64,000 nt of DNA from Gorsachius magnificus (GCA_034008185.1 CM067081.1:187943510-188007509), one strand, 5' to 3'; shown: positions 1-14,605, counted from the first letter of the stretch. Notes: generated from the sequence alone by a model not told the origin. A program made the numbers and translations.

Positions 1-641
1 AAAAGGAGGTAACAAAAAGGAGAAGCAGCCCTGCAGACACGGAGGTCAAAGGGGGGAAGAGGTGCCCATGCAGAAGACCATTGCAATGCAGGTTGTCCCC
101 CTGCCGCCCATGGAGGCCTCACACTGGAGAGGGTGGATATGTCCTGAGGGAAGCTGCTGCCCATAAGGACCCCACAGAGAAGATTTTCTGTGGCCTGTGG
201 GAAGGACCCAGACTGGAACAGTTCACAAAGCCAGTACCCCATGGAAGACCCACGCTGGAGCAGAGGAAAAAGTGTAAGGAGGAAGGAGCAGCAGGGAGGA
301 GCTGTTACGGACTCACCACAACCCCTCGGTCCTCCCTTTCCCTGCGCTGCTGGTGCGGGTAGAGGAGTTGGGAATGAAGTTGAGCCCAGGAAGAAGAGGG
401 ATGGCTAGCAGGAGGTGGTTCAGCTTTTGTCTTTCTCACCATCCTACAGTATTTTTAATTGGCTATACATTAATTTTCTCCAAGTCAAGACTGTTTTGTC
501 CACGACAGTAATTGCTAAATGAACTCTTCATCTCCATCCACTGGCTTTTCCATCTTACGTTCTCCTCCTGTCCTGTTGAGGGAAGGGGAGCAAGGGTAGC
601 TGGGTGGGCAGCTGGCAACCAGCCAAGGTCAACTCACCACA
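1..641 (+). repeat. Avian LTR-like interspersed repeat, left end cut by window
   Basis: The first 640 bases have a composition unlike the AT-rich sequence that follows. They contain several degenerate units of about 35-45 bp built on a core resembling CCCATGGAGGACC-CACGCTGGAGCAG (near 109, 165, 193 and 237). Next come a GAGTTGGGAATGAAGTTGAGCCC stretch near 365-390, an AT-rich block with a poly-A-signal-like region (450-500), and an end at CAACTCACCACA (630-641). From memory this matches a common bird repeat of endogenous-retrovirus LTR type, but the family name is not certain. It has no intact reading frame and looks old. The left boundary lies outside the window. The alternative is an unclassified bird repeat or non-coding transcript. 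Confidence 0.5.
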
Positions 642-3600
642 CCAATAGATGTGCTTATCCTTAGTACCAGTCTTCTTGAATCATAATTCTGACCCACCTG
701 AACCAGTTACTAGCTGCTTCCATCTGCTATAGAAGTAGAACAACTAAGATATTTTTTTTTTTTTAGTATCTTTCCACTGGAGACAATAACAATGAATAGC
801 AATTTTGAATTGTAATGGACATCTATTTTTTAAATAATGTGATAGAAAGCATTATTCAGGGTTACAGGCTACATTTTTACTTTATGTAAATGGCTCAAAG
901 CACACATCATTTAACTTTTTATACAACCCCTATGTATACTTAATATACTTGGAGGAGCCACTTACTTTAAATCTATCTTTTCTTGAATTCCTTCTCCATT
1001 ATGGAAATTATGCTGAAGAGTCAGTTTAGACAAGTTAATCATGCCAAAATATTAATTTAACTCCTTTTAGTTCAAACTGGTACAGAACTTTATGATAAGC
1101 ACCGATCTTTTCTTTCACACACACACAAGTCTAGTCAGAGACCCGTTTCATCTCTGTAATTACCATTTTTAATGTCTCAATAATCCTTTACACCAAGTGG
1201 TTTCTGGCTTTTACTCTGCAGTAATCTGGCCAGCATTTTCCTCTGAGCATCTCTTGTGCTTGTGGATGCACAAGACAACCTATTCCCGCTCAGGAACAGA
1301 ACAGACACAGATGACATCCTAGACAGCTTCTAGGTACCTGTCCAGCCACAGAAAATGCTTGTGCAGAATGTTACTGTAATTAGAAAAGCCAAACTGCAGA
1401 AAGGGAATGAACTGATGTCTACACAATGTGTGGAATTTGCAGAAGAAAGGTGTGCAGCCTCACTGCTTCCATCATTTATTAAATTGCTGCTTTGAAGCCA
1501 AGTTTCCTTCCACTGCATTCCTAATATTTTATTCCTTAATCTTAACAGGACAACAGGAATTGAAAGATCTTTTCAAGTTTCAATTTAACAGATACATAGA
1601 ACTGTAAACAAATTTTAAGGGGTATGTAATTTTTTCATAATTTCAATAATATGACAGAAAATGGAGGAAGCACTTTTGGATAGCATGCATCAACCTTGTA
1701 AAAACATTTAGTTCAGATTTACAACAGAGTAGGAGTTTTGGAAATGCAAACAGCCACTGGTAGAAAACAACTATTTTAGGCATAATAAGAGCTTCCAGTA
1801 AGGATCAAAATCATTGCTCATTGAAGAAATGGATTCAAAACAATAATGTATTAAGGCAATTCTTTAACAGCCTTTTAGAAGTAGCTGTGCATACATATGT
1901 TCCCCATACATACACACACACTCCTCCCAAGCAGGCAAAGAACAAAGAGGAGATCAGCATGAGATCCTGCAGCCTATTCCAAATCAAGATTCTAGAAGCA
2001 TAGTGAAAACCTCTGAAAAGCAGTCAATTGCAGTAAGCATTCAGTACAGGAATCATTGTTGTATGGTTGTTCTGGTTTTTTGTTCCTCCTTTTCACACAC
2101 TGTTTCTGTTTAGAATATCTTCCACTTCAGAATTATAGTGACATCAAGTGCGCAGTAGTGGGGGACCTGTAGTGTAATTTTTGTTTTTCAAATGAAACCT
2201 TAAGCCAAGGAAAGCTTTTCTGATGTTTGTCAGCCTTAAGTTTCTCTTAACTTCTTAGTTACTTACAACCACTAAAGAGCTGAATGAGAACTATGAGGAA
2301 CTGCCACCTTTTTTCCAAAGGAATGTCAAAAGTTATCAAGTATTTAGAAAAAATTAACACCAGTAGTTTGTGATTTTTTTCTTTCCAAAACCCTTACTCA
2401 AATTCTCTTCCCACATTAGATGAAGTGTCCTTCCTTTATGTTTTGATTTAGCTGAAGTGTTTTAGGAAACACTCAACTTCAATCCAAAGTTCTACCTATA
2501 TGTCATCAATTCTTTGAACCAAGTCTCTTACACTTAATAAAAATTGTTCTTGAAAAGGATTATCTCTGACTCTCATATCTCCAGTTAGCCACATCAGAGA
2601 TTAACTCAATTTGCATTTGCCAATAATTAGCTCAGCGTTCCCCCCATTCCTGAATTTGCAGAACTGTTTGGTCCAAGAGGACTGCAATTTCTAAAATATT
2701 TGATATGCAATTACTATTCAAGGAGAAAAAAATAAAATTCAATTTTAGAGACTGAAACTAAGTACGTCAGAGAACATCCAACCAGATTTCTCAGACTGTG
2801 TCAATATGTTTCCCCTTGCACAATGTTCAGAGCTGCTTTGAACTGCACATGTTTGACTGCTCAGCAATTGGCACATCACCCAAGGCCACTGACACTCAAA
2901 TACATAGCTTGTCACCAACGCATCTTACAAAACACAGGAAAAAAAACGTTTCATGAGACTAGTACATTCTATGCAACCAGCAAGTGCCCAGACATTCTGT
3001 ATTTTAAGTCTATCATTCATTTGGTGAGTACTAGGACCATTTTAATAACAGTAACTCCACGTTAAGTGAGAAAATGAACATTTAAGGGGTAGAGGGGAAG
3101 CATTATAGGCATAATGAACATGAACCTTGTTAGCTCCTGTGCTTCCGGGTAAACTCTGCATGGAAGGAGAAAGTGCATTTTTCAGAGATTCTTTTTCAGA
3201 CTAACCCCTGACTCAAGCTGTAGACTTGTTGAGTGGTTTTGTGCTTATGTACACGCTCTTTACATCTTGCCTTGTTTCTTTTTCATATGCACCATTATTC
3301 TGAATTTGTATATTTGTGGAAGCCTTGTTGTAAAAGGCAACCTTGGCGGTGCTAAAATGAGTTCTGTCCCAACAGCTTTAGCTTTTTCAGATTTCAGAGG
3401 CTGTCTTCTGCAGGAAACAAAATGAAGACAGTAATAAAATAAAAAAAATTAAGACAACCCACTTGCTTTCTACTTCCACCCCCTTTTTAAGGTTATTTTC
3501 CACAGCTCTTTAAAAAACAAAGGACTCCAGTGCATATAAACACAGCTACAAGTTCCAAAAGCAATAGGCTACATTCACAAAGAATGCAAGAGAAGTGGCT

Positions 3601-4882
3601 TCTAAAAATATTCCTCTGGTTTCAAAATATGGCATGATGGCAAAAGAGGAACCAGCACTGTCAGTGTCACTCCCTGTGAGGGAGGAGGAAGACAGAAGTA
3701 GTATTTCACAACCATTACAGAAGCTCATTATAGCTGGGGGTTGAGCTGTACCCCCCAACTTCTCCTCTGCTCTCATGGTGGAACTATAGTGAAATGACAG
3801 CCCTACAGCTGCATTCTCTACAGCATGAAAATCACATTTCACCTGATTTCAAACTAGATCTCTGCACTATAACATCCCATTTCTTACCATCCCATCATGA
3901 TTACAGGGCAAATGATAGGTTTCCATGATGCCTACCCCTCTCCTCCCGAGATGAGCTGCTCACCTTTATCATTCGGCAAAGGCCCAGGATAGCACAACTT
4001 CTCAGTAAACATATTAACATACAGGCCCATGTATGAACTGGTGCAAAGAGCGTGACTGCTACTCAGAGGCCACTAACAACTTCTGTTCGCAAGATACTCT
4101 TCTTCCAGGGCTTGCAGTTGTGTGTTGCTAAAGTTGACCCCAAGCAGCTGCTTCCAGATCAATTTTCCATACATTCACAAAAGTATAGCACCAGCTGAAA
4201 GGAAAGGTCACAAGAGACCTACGGTATGTCTACCTCTCTCCATGGCTATGGTTGTAACTACAGGCTAGAGGAGCCAAGAGGAACACAGGCAGCGGACACT
4301 GCTGTGCCTGCATGGTAGGCACACCTTAGCTGTACTGCACCTCCTCAGGCTCTGCTGACCCCCAAGCACTGCAGTGTCTGCTGTTCCTTTCCTTATGCAC
4401 ATGTTGCTATCTCAGAATACCTCTTCCAGGCAGCAATTTTGAATACCTTAATATTCTTGCTCCCAGTCTTTGGGAAAATAAAACTACCTGATGACTGCCT
4501 AGAAGTAGTTTCCCCATGAACAGCTTACCCATGGTTTCCTGGAAGGCGCTCTAGACAGATACTATTTTTGAAGTCTCTGTCTATTTTCTTGAGCATCTCT
4601 CTTGATTTTGTTTCACACATGCAGCCAGCCAGAATATAATTAAGGAGTTAAACTAAAGTACACTGCATATCTACCTCCTCTCTAAATATTTTCTGAATAT
4701 AGAAGTAATACCCATTTCTTCCCTGTTTATGGATTGCCTTTTAGAAAGCAAGCAGCTTGCTTTTGGCAGTAAATTCTATTTTTATACTTTTAACCCCGTT
4801 TATGATCTATACCTCTCTCATACATACTTTTTCAAATGTTTGAGATAAGAGAATAGCAGGTCCAGTCCATGATCAGGCACAG
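642..4882. other. Non-coding intronic sequence, nothing recognised
   Basis: AT-rich single-copy-looking sequence between the LTR-like repeat and the left arm of the inverted repeat. Reading frames are short and show no family resemblance. Small homopolymers (T run near 751-763) and a short CA run (about 1118-1128) are the only simple repeats noted. Confidence 0.6.
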
Positions 4883-5103
4883 GATTCTTCCAGGACAGAG
4901 GAATGAGCTTTCCTGTATTTAGATACTGAATTACATGTGTGCAATTGTCCTTCTGCCCTCAAGGTAAGCTCAGTCATACCTGAAAATTGCAGCATGCTCT
5001 AACTTTATAACTGTTTTCCTTATTTCATGACTTTACTGCAGTAGAAGGGTTAAGGAAGCATAAACTTTTTTCCTCCTTCTTCAAAGAGCTGTTCACTACT
5101 TAG
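4883..5103 (+). repeat. Left arm of large imperfect inverted repeat
   Basis: This arm is the reverse complement of 5608-5825 at roughly 93% identity by hand alignment, with about 15 differences including two single-base gaps. The match runs from GATTCTTCCAGGACAGAGG at the outer end to GTTCACTAC near 5100. Similarity stops abruptly at both ends. No reading frame or known transposon terminus was recognised. See the right arm. Confidence 0.9.
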
Positions 5104-5607
5104 CTTAAGGTTTCCCAATACATGTGGAAACATGCAGGGACATCACTTTTCCTAGCTTTATCCATGCCTAATCCTACAAACTAAGTAAATTTTGTCCTGA
5201 ACAGTGAATTTACACAAAAGGCAAAAGAAATCCCACACTTCTCAAGGCTTTTCTCCTCCAGTAAAGCATTATTCCACCCCAACCAGCCCCCACTCAGTTA
5301 TGTGTGGCAGAGAGCAAACTACCATCCACCACAAAGTAACAGACTGCAACTAAGTCACGAAAACCTAACAAAGATCCACTGAAACACTGCTTTTAAAGTC
5401 AGTGACTGAATAAGATTAATATACACTAACCCATCTGCAGGAAAAAGCAATTTTTCAACCAGCCCTGTAGTTGCACAGCTCTGACAGCCACTGTCAGAAA
5501 ATAGTTTAGAGAACTGTAGTAGCTGAAATAGCACAGTAAGTAATTGCTCTCAAACCACCAAACTCAACAGTAGCCATTGCCTAGGAACAAGCCAAGTGCC
5601 CCTTTTC
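5104..5607. other. Spacer between the inverted-repeat arms
   Basis: About 504 bp of unique-looking AT-rich sequence between the two arms. It contains no long reading frame, no evident transposase fragment and no recognisable RNA gene. Confidence 0.6.
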
Positions 5608-5825
5608 CTAGTAGCGACCAGCTGTTTGAAGAAGCAGAAAAAAGTTTATGCTCCTTAACTCTTCTACTGCAGTAAAGTCATGAAATAAGGAAAACAGTTA
5701 CAAAGTTAGAGCATGATGTGATTTTCAGGTATGACTGAGCTTACCTTGAGGGCAGAAGGACAATCACACACATGTAATTTAGTATCTAAATACAGGAAAG
5801 CTCATTCCTCTGTCCTGGAAAAATC
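5608..5825 (-). repeat. Right arm of large imperfect inverted repeat
   Basis: Inverted partner of 4883-5103. The outer end reads GGAAAAATC (5817-5825) on the plus strand; the inner end is CTAGTAG (5608-5614). Blocks such as 5735-5760 (TGAGCTTACCTTGAGGGCAG) match the left arm exactly in inverse orientation. The arms could pair in DNA or in the DOCK4 pre-mRNA to make a stem of about 220 bp with a 504-nt loop. Possible origins are a fold-back element, an inverted segmental duplication, or two copies of an unclassified repeat in opposite orientation. Confidence 0.9.
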
Positions 5826-8800
5826 TTTATCTTGCCAGAGGGTAAAAAAGTATGGTAAAGTATCTGGAAGTAAGAATCCACCTACAGCAGGGTACTCCAT
5901 CTCATAACAGCAACGTGTTTTGTCAGTGAATTATGAACAAGGCAGAAGAGAAAATTTCCCTGGGGAAAATAACTCCTTGCAAAAGCTTTCTTACAAATAT
6001 CAGAAAAGGGTAAAAAAATATTCTTTGAGGACTGACAATATGGAGACCACAGCTTCTTAATTTTGCCAAAGCAAATTTTAGATTAGAGCAGTAGAAATCC
6101 ATCCTAATGAAGGGATATTAGAAGGAGTTGTTCCCTCTGAAAAATGAAGTCCCTGAAGGGGCAACATTGTGGAGATACACAGTATAATGAACAGCACAGA
6201 GAAAGTAGGTCAGGAACATCTATTCAACCTTTGTCATGAAATTACAAGTAGACAATACAACTGAAAGGCTACTAAATTAGAACTGATAACTGAAAAAACT
6301 TGTCATCTAGAAATTCTTGTTTATACAAGTAATTGCTGTGTCTAATTACAGCAAGAAACAGAAGGCAAGTGCTTAGTAAAACTGCCAGAAAGAATTGGAT
6401 ATTTGCAAGGGTACCCAACACCATTAGAAGCAATATTTAAAATATGAACTATCTTGAAAGGGCAGAAAGCCACAAGCTCTGGGTGATACCCATTACCCTG
6501 TAATCAAGAGGAGACCTTCCCCACTGGCAGGCGCTGTGGTTCCCAAGCAGCTCTTTTCACACCTCCCACTGAAGCACAGACCCTGGCCTCTTGGAAGTGA
6601 ATCACTCCTCCAATTAAAAATGTGGTTTCCGTATTCTTGCAAGAAAGGCTACATGATCCATCTGTAAGACATCATTTTCCAGTTTACAATTTTATGTGTG
6701 TGCAAAAAAGAGAGCTCATTTGTTTTTAAGCACAGCTGAAGTGCTATTAGTTCTATTCCAGCCCAATTTATTGGTAGTTATTAATAGTATTATCAGTAAT
6801 GCAGAACTGTCACATGCATCTTTTACCTCAGTTTCTCAAATCTCAGTTGTCAGCACACATAGGTAAAGAATTCAATTTTATTTTTAATTTGTGGCTATTG
6901 TGAAAGGAAACAATTTCTAATAATTATCTAATTATAGATTATTAAATTGGGGGGGTGTTAGGTGTCACAGTAAAACCCAGAAACTGGCCATTTCATTCAT
7001 CTTCATTTAATAGAAAGTGCACAGTAATCAAATATGTAGGTGTGGCAAATCTAACTTGCAGTGTAGTTTCATTAATAGTCTTCTGAACTTTCAGTGAAGC
7101 TAAGAAACACAGAATAAACAGGGTCACATGAGTCACTCCTAAACATTCAGCCTTATACACTTGACATTTTGGACATAAATGTGTCCATTTAGTGTTTTCT
7201 ACATGTTTACATTTGGAAATGAAGCAGCCTGTCCATAAAACACTGATGGATGATTGATTCATTTCTTGAACTCCTGCTAAATCTGCTTGATCTTTCCCCA
7301 TTTTGGTTGATTTAAAGCCATTTACTGCTGTTCCAATACCCAAACCCTTAGCCCAGGAAAAGCACACAAAGGAGTTAGGGAAAACAGATTAAAACTCAGA
7401 GACAACACTTTATTTACCTGCAAGAAGTTAACAGCAAGGGAGTTTTACAAATGAATAGTCAAATTAAGCTCCTTTTATCAACAGAATTAACCAAACAACA
7501 GTTGAAAGATATTCAATTGAGCAGCAGAAATGTTGTAAAAGAGAAATTACTTTGGGAGAGTTATGTGCTGAGATTCATTTATTATACATTACACTAAGTT
7601 TTAAACAGTTATCATTTTCATAAAACCCAGAATTATGTATTTCAAGTGACACAACTCAAAGTGTTCACTGGCCAAATTGTAAATAAACCCCCAGAAAATG
7701 ACCTCCTCAATACATTTTATCATATATTATACTGCAGTCCAGTTTGTATTTGCCACTGTTGTCATGATTATCAGGCCCATCAGAATTCATAAGCAAGTTT
7801 CTCATTTCCCATCTCCCCACACACCATGAGTAATACCAATAATACCAGCTATCTATCACACAGAGTTAATACCTTACACTTTTATTGCCCAGCTTGGTCT
7901 TCATCACCTTGCAAAGTGTGTTTGTATGTTTGCTTTTAAAAGATTAGACATGCCCAGTGTCATGAGCAACAACACATACTGGAAGACCTGCATTCAAAGA
8001 CAAACAGGAGAAACTGTAGAGGAAGTAAAGAAAATTCTGCCCTCACTCAGTAGTTTCATCCTCGTGGATGCTGGCTCTGTAGTTTCTACAGCATAAATAG
8101 TATAAATAGCCCCATAGTTCCCAGGTCACCTAGCAAATTCTCTGAATTATTATCTTGGGAAATATCATTGAGAATGTCTCTCATAATTGCAGAAATCAGA
8201 GTTTGAATTTGCCTGGTCTGCCATGGGGACTTCACACAGTTGGCAGAGAATTAGAACACTAAGGCCTCTAAAACAACCAGCCACTGCTGTTTGGGGGACC
8301 TGAAATTCTCTGGCTTGTTTGCAGGAAGGAGAAATCTCTTTAAAAGAATTTTTTTTTTTTTGAGACCATTTTGATAACTCTGCATAGAGCTCCTGGAATT
8401 AAGTCTCTCAGCAGGATAATAGGGCCCCTAAACCTAAATCACATGAAAAGCAGCTCTTCAAAACACCCACTACTACCCACCAACTCCACATTCAGCCTAT
8501 TCCACCTTGTCCTATGCAAACACAGAAGCAGCAGGGATACACTACTGCTGAAACCACATGCAAAGAAAGGCACAGCAGGAAGCCACTTGTACAGTTGTGG
8601 ACTGTTTTTTGGCAATTTATACTTTCCCTGAAATGCATGGAACGGAGTCTGTCTTACCACCTGCAAATCAGATTTCCTTTCTAATCAATGGGAACAAACA
8701 GGACCTTCTATAAAGCAGTCTGCTTCATCTCCAAGTACATATCCTAATGTCTTACCTGCACTTGTCCTTAGCAATGTGCTTCTCAAAGCAATTTGTTCAC

Positions 8801-11800
8801 ACATCAAAGCCTTTAGATGATTATTTCCTTAAGCTGTACTTTAAATCAAGACTTGAGTGGCCACCCACTTCCTACCGAGCTTGGTCACAGCTCAGACAAG
8901 ACACAAGCCAGCTCAACTCCTCCAGGGAACTGAAAGCAGCAGCCATAGTAGTTGGATAGAGTTCGGACAGCCAACTGCCCAACCTTTGTGAATGGTTGTC
9001 AGCAGTTAAAGGCATTTAGCAATTGCCTTGCTGGAATAATATTTCCAACTTGCGAGTGCAGCTATTTTGTTGTTTTTTTCCCCGAGCTGGAAAAAAAGTG
9101 AAATACCTGTGTATTTAAGAGCCAATATTCAAGCTTTAAGTAACACATCTCAACTTTCTGCTACTGTTTATAGTCTGATTTTTGGTTTTTCTATGCATAG
9201 AGAATGTGAATGCAAAAGTAAACCTAAATTAAAGTAGTTGCGTAATCATGGATACATTTGAAAGAAATGTTCAGCTTCAGCATAAGCTTAATGGGAAAGA
9301 AATAGAGTGAAGTTTCACACAGGTAAGTTGTACAGAAACGATGTCAAAAGTACAGTGGATAAGGTGATGTGTTGCTTTCAAAGAACTCTAGTCAACTAAG
9401 CTACTTTCATTTTTCAAGTTCAGCAGCTTTTTAAAAGTGTATCCTAATTCACATACTTGGAATGAAGTCAGGTCTTGAAGTCTTCCTTTTTAGTATTTTC
9501 TTCCATTCTTCATAGCATTTTTCTTTGGATTATGACATGGCAAGAGATTCAATGTTTTCTTCAGCTCTTACTCAATGTCCTAGAAACTGCTTGGTGATAA
9601 AACCTGAAAATATCTTCCTTCCAAAGACATCATCTGCCATGGCCATTCTTCAAATATCAATGGGAAATATTTCCCTTCATATACATACTCGTTATCACCA
9701 CTGGACATTGATGTTACAAGGAAGACAATAAATCTTTAAGACCATACTATTAAAAACACACAATTTCTACAATTCAAAAATAAGTCTTAATATTCTACAC
9801 CAATTCAGTATCTGTTATAAACCCAAGTAAGTGGTTACCTAAAAGGTAAGTTCAACATTTGAAACCAAGTCCTTCCTAGGAAAAAGGCATTTTCCAAAGG
9901 ACAAAACAAAACAGCTAGGTATGGTACCCTTCTTTTGTAAGCAAGTAGCACATGAAGATTCTTTAAAGCACAAAGCACAGGAAAATGATATAATGTGCTT
10001 TTTCCTAATCTAGTTAAAAATTTAAGTATGGAAGCTATAGTAGGAATTCTACTGATACCAACCTGCTGACATCTTGTAACTCACCTGAAAAACTAGAATT
10101 TTTCTGAATATCATAAGTTTCTTACAGAAACAAGGAAATGGCTCACAACACATCTAACTAAAAGATAAATTTAATTGTGAGATTTCCTTTACTGTTTTTA
10201 CCACATGTCAATTACTGCTGCTCTTTCAGACATGAATAGTCCAAGTCCCAGTCTATTTAAATTTAGTCAAAACCTTTGACTTTTTCAAAGTGTTATGAAT
10301 GAGTCAAAAATTGCTTTGTTCAAAGAATAAAGCCAGGCACAATAAAAAAAGGGGAAGTTTGTTAGACAGTTTAAGTATCATCACCTGAAGTTCTCATTCT
10401 CTCATTCCATCCTTCTTCTGCTTTCCCTAGCAGAAGCAGGCTTAGAGTGGAGATACACCTTTGAACTATACATTTGTAACTTCTACATGCAGCTCTTACC
10501 ATATCTAATGACATTTTTAAACACGTAATAGCACATCATACAACAATGAACTATTCTCCTCCTCCTTGCTTTCTTCAGGAAGAACTGCCCAATTTCATAG
10601 TCTGCATAAAATGTTTTTGTTTTACCATGAATAAACATTCAGTCACTGTTCAGCCAGATGTGGCCAACAAGTCTCAACCCTTTCACTGAAATAGCAGTTT
10701 TGCATTAGCAGAGCCAAGGAAAACGAGTATTGCCCAGCCTTCCTCCGCCATGTGAGGTATGGATCTGTCACTCAGCCAAGCCACAGACACCATTAGATCA
10801 AATTCAGAGGTCTATGTTCCCCAACTCCAATTCTTGTGGAGGACTCAAGACAGAAAAGAAAAAGTTATGAGCAGTGAGAAAGTGGTCTGCTGCTTCCTCA
10901 CATTTAAGGGTAACACAGAAAAGTGGAGCTTGGCAGTGGAGCAAAGACTTCTGATGTATTCAGCTAGTAAATTTAAATAGGTTTTACCTGTGATGTAAGT
11001 GATCACATTAAGAATTCCCCCCACACCACATTCAAATGTTAATCAAACAGCTTCAAATAAGAAAGTCCCCAGTTCTACGCAAAGAAGCATCAATGTCCAT
11101 GCTCAAACCTTTTAAAAAACAAAAGTTTATGGCCCTAATGCTTTCTATCATAAAAGGACAAGTTTACCACTGGAGAAGTTCAAGTTAATGGAACCGTGCC
11201 CACATATAGCAGCCAAGAGGTTGACCCTAGTTAACTCTGCTACTCCAAAATATGTCTTTAGAAAAAACAATTACCATGTAAATACAATGACTACTTGTTA
11301 TTAACATACAGCTGGGGTCTACTCATGGCAATCATTTCAGTATTATAGACTCCCTAGGTAAGCATTAATGTGTCATTTTATGCAGTGAGCTGCACACTCT
11401 GCAAGTACTTTTGACAGATGACAGCTCCTCCCTAGGAGCCAGGCTCCATGGCATCACAAGAAATCTCCTTCTGTTGTTGTGACCAAATAATTCAATTTCT
11501 TCTGAACAAAAGTAAAATGAAAGCCTTACACTGGAGCAACTGAAGTATACTTAAAGCATGTCTGCACTCAAAGTTATTCACTCTTTTTTACTCCTTCCAT
11601 TATGCTCAAGTATCTTCTCTTAAACTCTAAAATTAATAAAAAACCCAGAAAGCCTTCAACTTAGCAGTTCATCTTCAAAGAACTACAACTGATCTTTGGA
11701 ATACAATGTTTTCCTGAATCTAATCTGCTTTTTAATTATGATGCTAACAAGTTATCACATTTAATTTTTTCTTCCCCTTGGATTTCCAGCTATTCCAAAA

Positions 11801-14605
11801 CCAACCAGAGCACTCCATGGATGTGAGTGCATACAGTTAAACAAGCTTAATACCAGGATAAACTTTTTTACTTCTATATTGTAAAACATGGAAAAGAACA
11901 GAACAGGTACCAAACACTGTTTACTATTTTAATTTTTTAGCAAACACAGCTACTTTCACACACTATTACATTTCAAAACTTTGTTCTATACATTATTTAT
12001 ACTTCATCTCAACCATGACATCCTTTAAGTCAGAAACTCCCTTTTACACAAAGATATACAAGAGCTTAATCTATTACTTTCCTTTGAACTTTAATAGAAA
12101 TAAAGATATCTAAGTATTTTAAAGGAGTAAAAAATACATACATTACACATCAATTAATTGCCTGAAGTATCTTCAAATATTTCACTAGTGTAAGAATATT
12201 GTTTTCTTCCTAGGCTTAACAAATGAGCATACGAAGAGGTTTGGTGATTTGCTGCACATCAAACCAAACTGAGGAACAGGTAGAAATAGAACACAGTTTC
12301 CCTATTCCCAGCCCAGGCCCCATATATTATTGTATAATTATTACATCAAGAAATTTGTGGCTGACAGCAGCCAGAAGGTAATTAAAGGACATAAAATGAA
12401 GAATGCAAATCCCACATTTGAAGTTCTTAAAATACTTTGTTTAATCCCTAAAGAAATGTATTTAGGTTTTGTTAAAATTAAAAAGGCAACTAGAGTTTTT
12501 TGCCTCCATTAAATATTGAGACAAGAAGCCTGTGATAAGGTTTAAATATTAATTAGACCTTATCTGATTCTGTACTTGACCTACAATTATCAGGAGCCCC
12601 AGAGGAACTGTAAGGATCTCCCTCCAACCAAGACCTGTACAAACATTTTCTGTTTGTAAAGGGGAAAAATTTTAAGCCATTCCAAAACCTTTGTGTTAAA
12701 TATTGTACGGATACTTAGACATATGCACACCAACCCCCTTCCTTCCTGGGCCTTTGTTTCAACTACAATGATGTCTGACAAGATCCTGCCCAAGTCTTTT
12801 CCTCAGACCTGTCCTTTAGGAGCTCTGGGAATGGATATTTAGAGAAGTCATGCTCCTCTTAGCCTATCACCCAGCACAGATTTAAGTACTCTGGAAGGAG
12901 CAAGTTGGTCAGGGCACTCTGGAGAGCCAACTAACATCAACTACAGCAGAACTGAAGAAAGCATCTGCCCCATTGCATCTTCTGCTCTGTGATACCTGGG
13001 CTGCAGCATCTACTGAAGACATAGTAAGGATAAAAGAGGTAATCCCTTTCCTCCAACATGAAAAATTTAAAAAAAAAAATCATTGTTTATAATTATGGAA
13101 AATCCTTGCATCTGATGCTACAAAGATGACCTTCTTTACTGTGCTAACATAATATTATTTGCTAGTGTGCCATCAGAAAATAAGAGTACATTGAAGCTTG
13201 TCAGTGACTGAAGCAAGAAGTTTGGTCTTTTATTAACTTCTATGTAAACAAGGACACTAGATATTCAATGATGCATGTGTCACCTTCCAAGGACACGCTC
13301 AAAGCCTGAGGACAAGACTCAGGGGGAGGAGAGAAAAAGCTTGGTAGCCCTGTGTGCCTGGTGACCACCTCTCAGGACCAAGCTCAGACAACTATGACTT
13401 CAGAAAGGTTCTGTATATCTGCTGTGGAAGATGTCACCATGTACCACAAACCAGTATTTACAGTTGTAGGCAAGCTTGCCAAACTGTAAAAGGCATTCAT
13501 TTCTACATAATAACAAGAATTCACATGTCCTTCCACTTAGTTATAAATTCAATAGCTCGTTACTGTGGCAAAATTAAAATACCCAACCTGGAACATTTTA
13601 AACTAAAGATTCCTAGTTTAGCAAGTTGTTCTTAGTTTTATTCCTACAAATTCAGTTGAGACAGAAACACCCTCAAATAAACAGAGCCCATAACATGAAA
13701 TGACCCAAGGAAATTCACTGGATGCTGTACTGAACATAGTACAATCTCATCCAAAGGGACTTTTCTTTTGTCATTCATTTCTATAACTTCAGGAAAAGCA
13801 GGTAGCCAAAGTCACCGGAGCAGAAACCCGTGTTCAATTTGACAAGTACAACATAAATTCAATGTAAAAACATCATTACACAAACTCTCCCATTGTAAAG
13901 ATTTACATAAAACGTGCTTAAGCAAGAGGGTTAAGGTTACCTTCACATAGTTTATTTACCAATACTTCTGCTGCAGTTGAACCAGTTCAAGTATGTATGT
14001 AAGACACATCCATTTCCAAAACAATACAGAGGAAAGTTAGTTTCCATGGCAACCTGACAATTGTGGGACACTTTGGGGGGGGTTATTTGTTTTTAGCAGA
14101 TGGGAAAAATACCATAATGCTGTCCCCAAGCATAGGGTTTAATATAAGCAACTCTGAAACGAAACTTAAGGCAGAAATTTGTGGTAGAACTTCTTGTATT
14201 TTTTTCTTTGAATTGAACAGCATAAGGCTTGTTACTATCAGATAAGCTTAATCACATAAAATCATACTAAGCAGGGGACTAATGATATAGCTACAGCAAA
14301 TCACTCCTTTACTAGTTACTTTTAATGAAATGTCTTTAAAAAAATCTGGAAATAATTAAAGACCTTCCAAAGCTTGAAAGTTCAGCTTGAAATATTTCAT
14401 TAAGGCATTCCACAGTTAATAAAATATGTTTATTTTCAATTAGCATAGCATTAGTCATTTGTCTTAAACAGAAGAGTTCACAGCTTCAAGTGCAGAAACC
14501 TAGGAAGAGGTTTATGGTCTAAATAACACAGACTGTAAGGAAACCTGGTTGGAGCAACACTTCCAAGAGTTACAAGTTTATCGCATGTGTACAAACACAT
14601 ACCTA
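5826..14605. other. Non-coding intronic sequence, nothing recognised
   Basis: About 8.8 kb of AT-rich sequence in DOCK4 intron 1. Reading frames are all short (124 codons at most, 6993-7367 minus) and none resembles a known family. No CR1 tail, tRNA or other RNA gene was seen. Confidence 0.6.
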
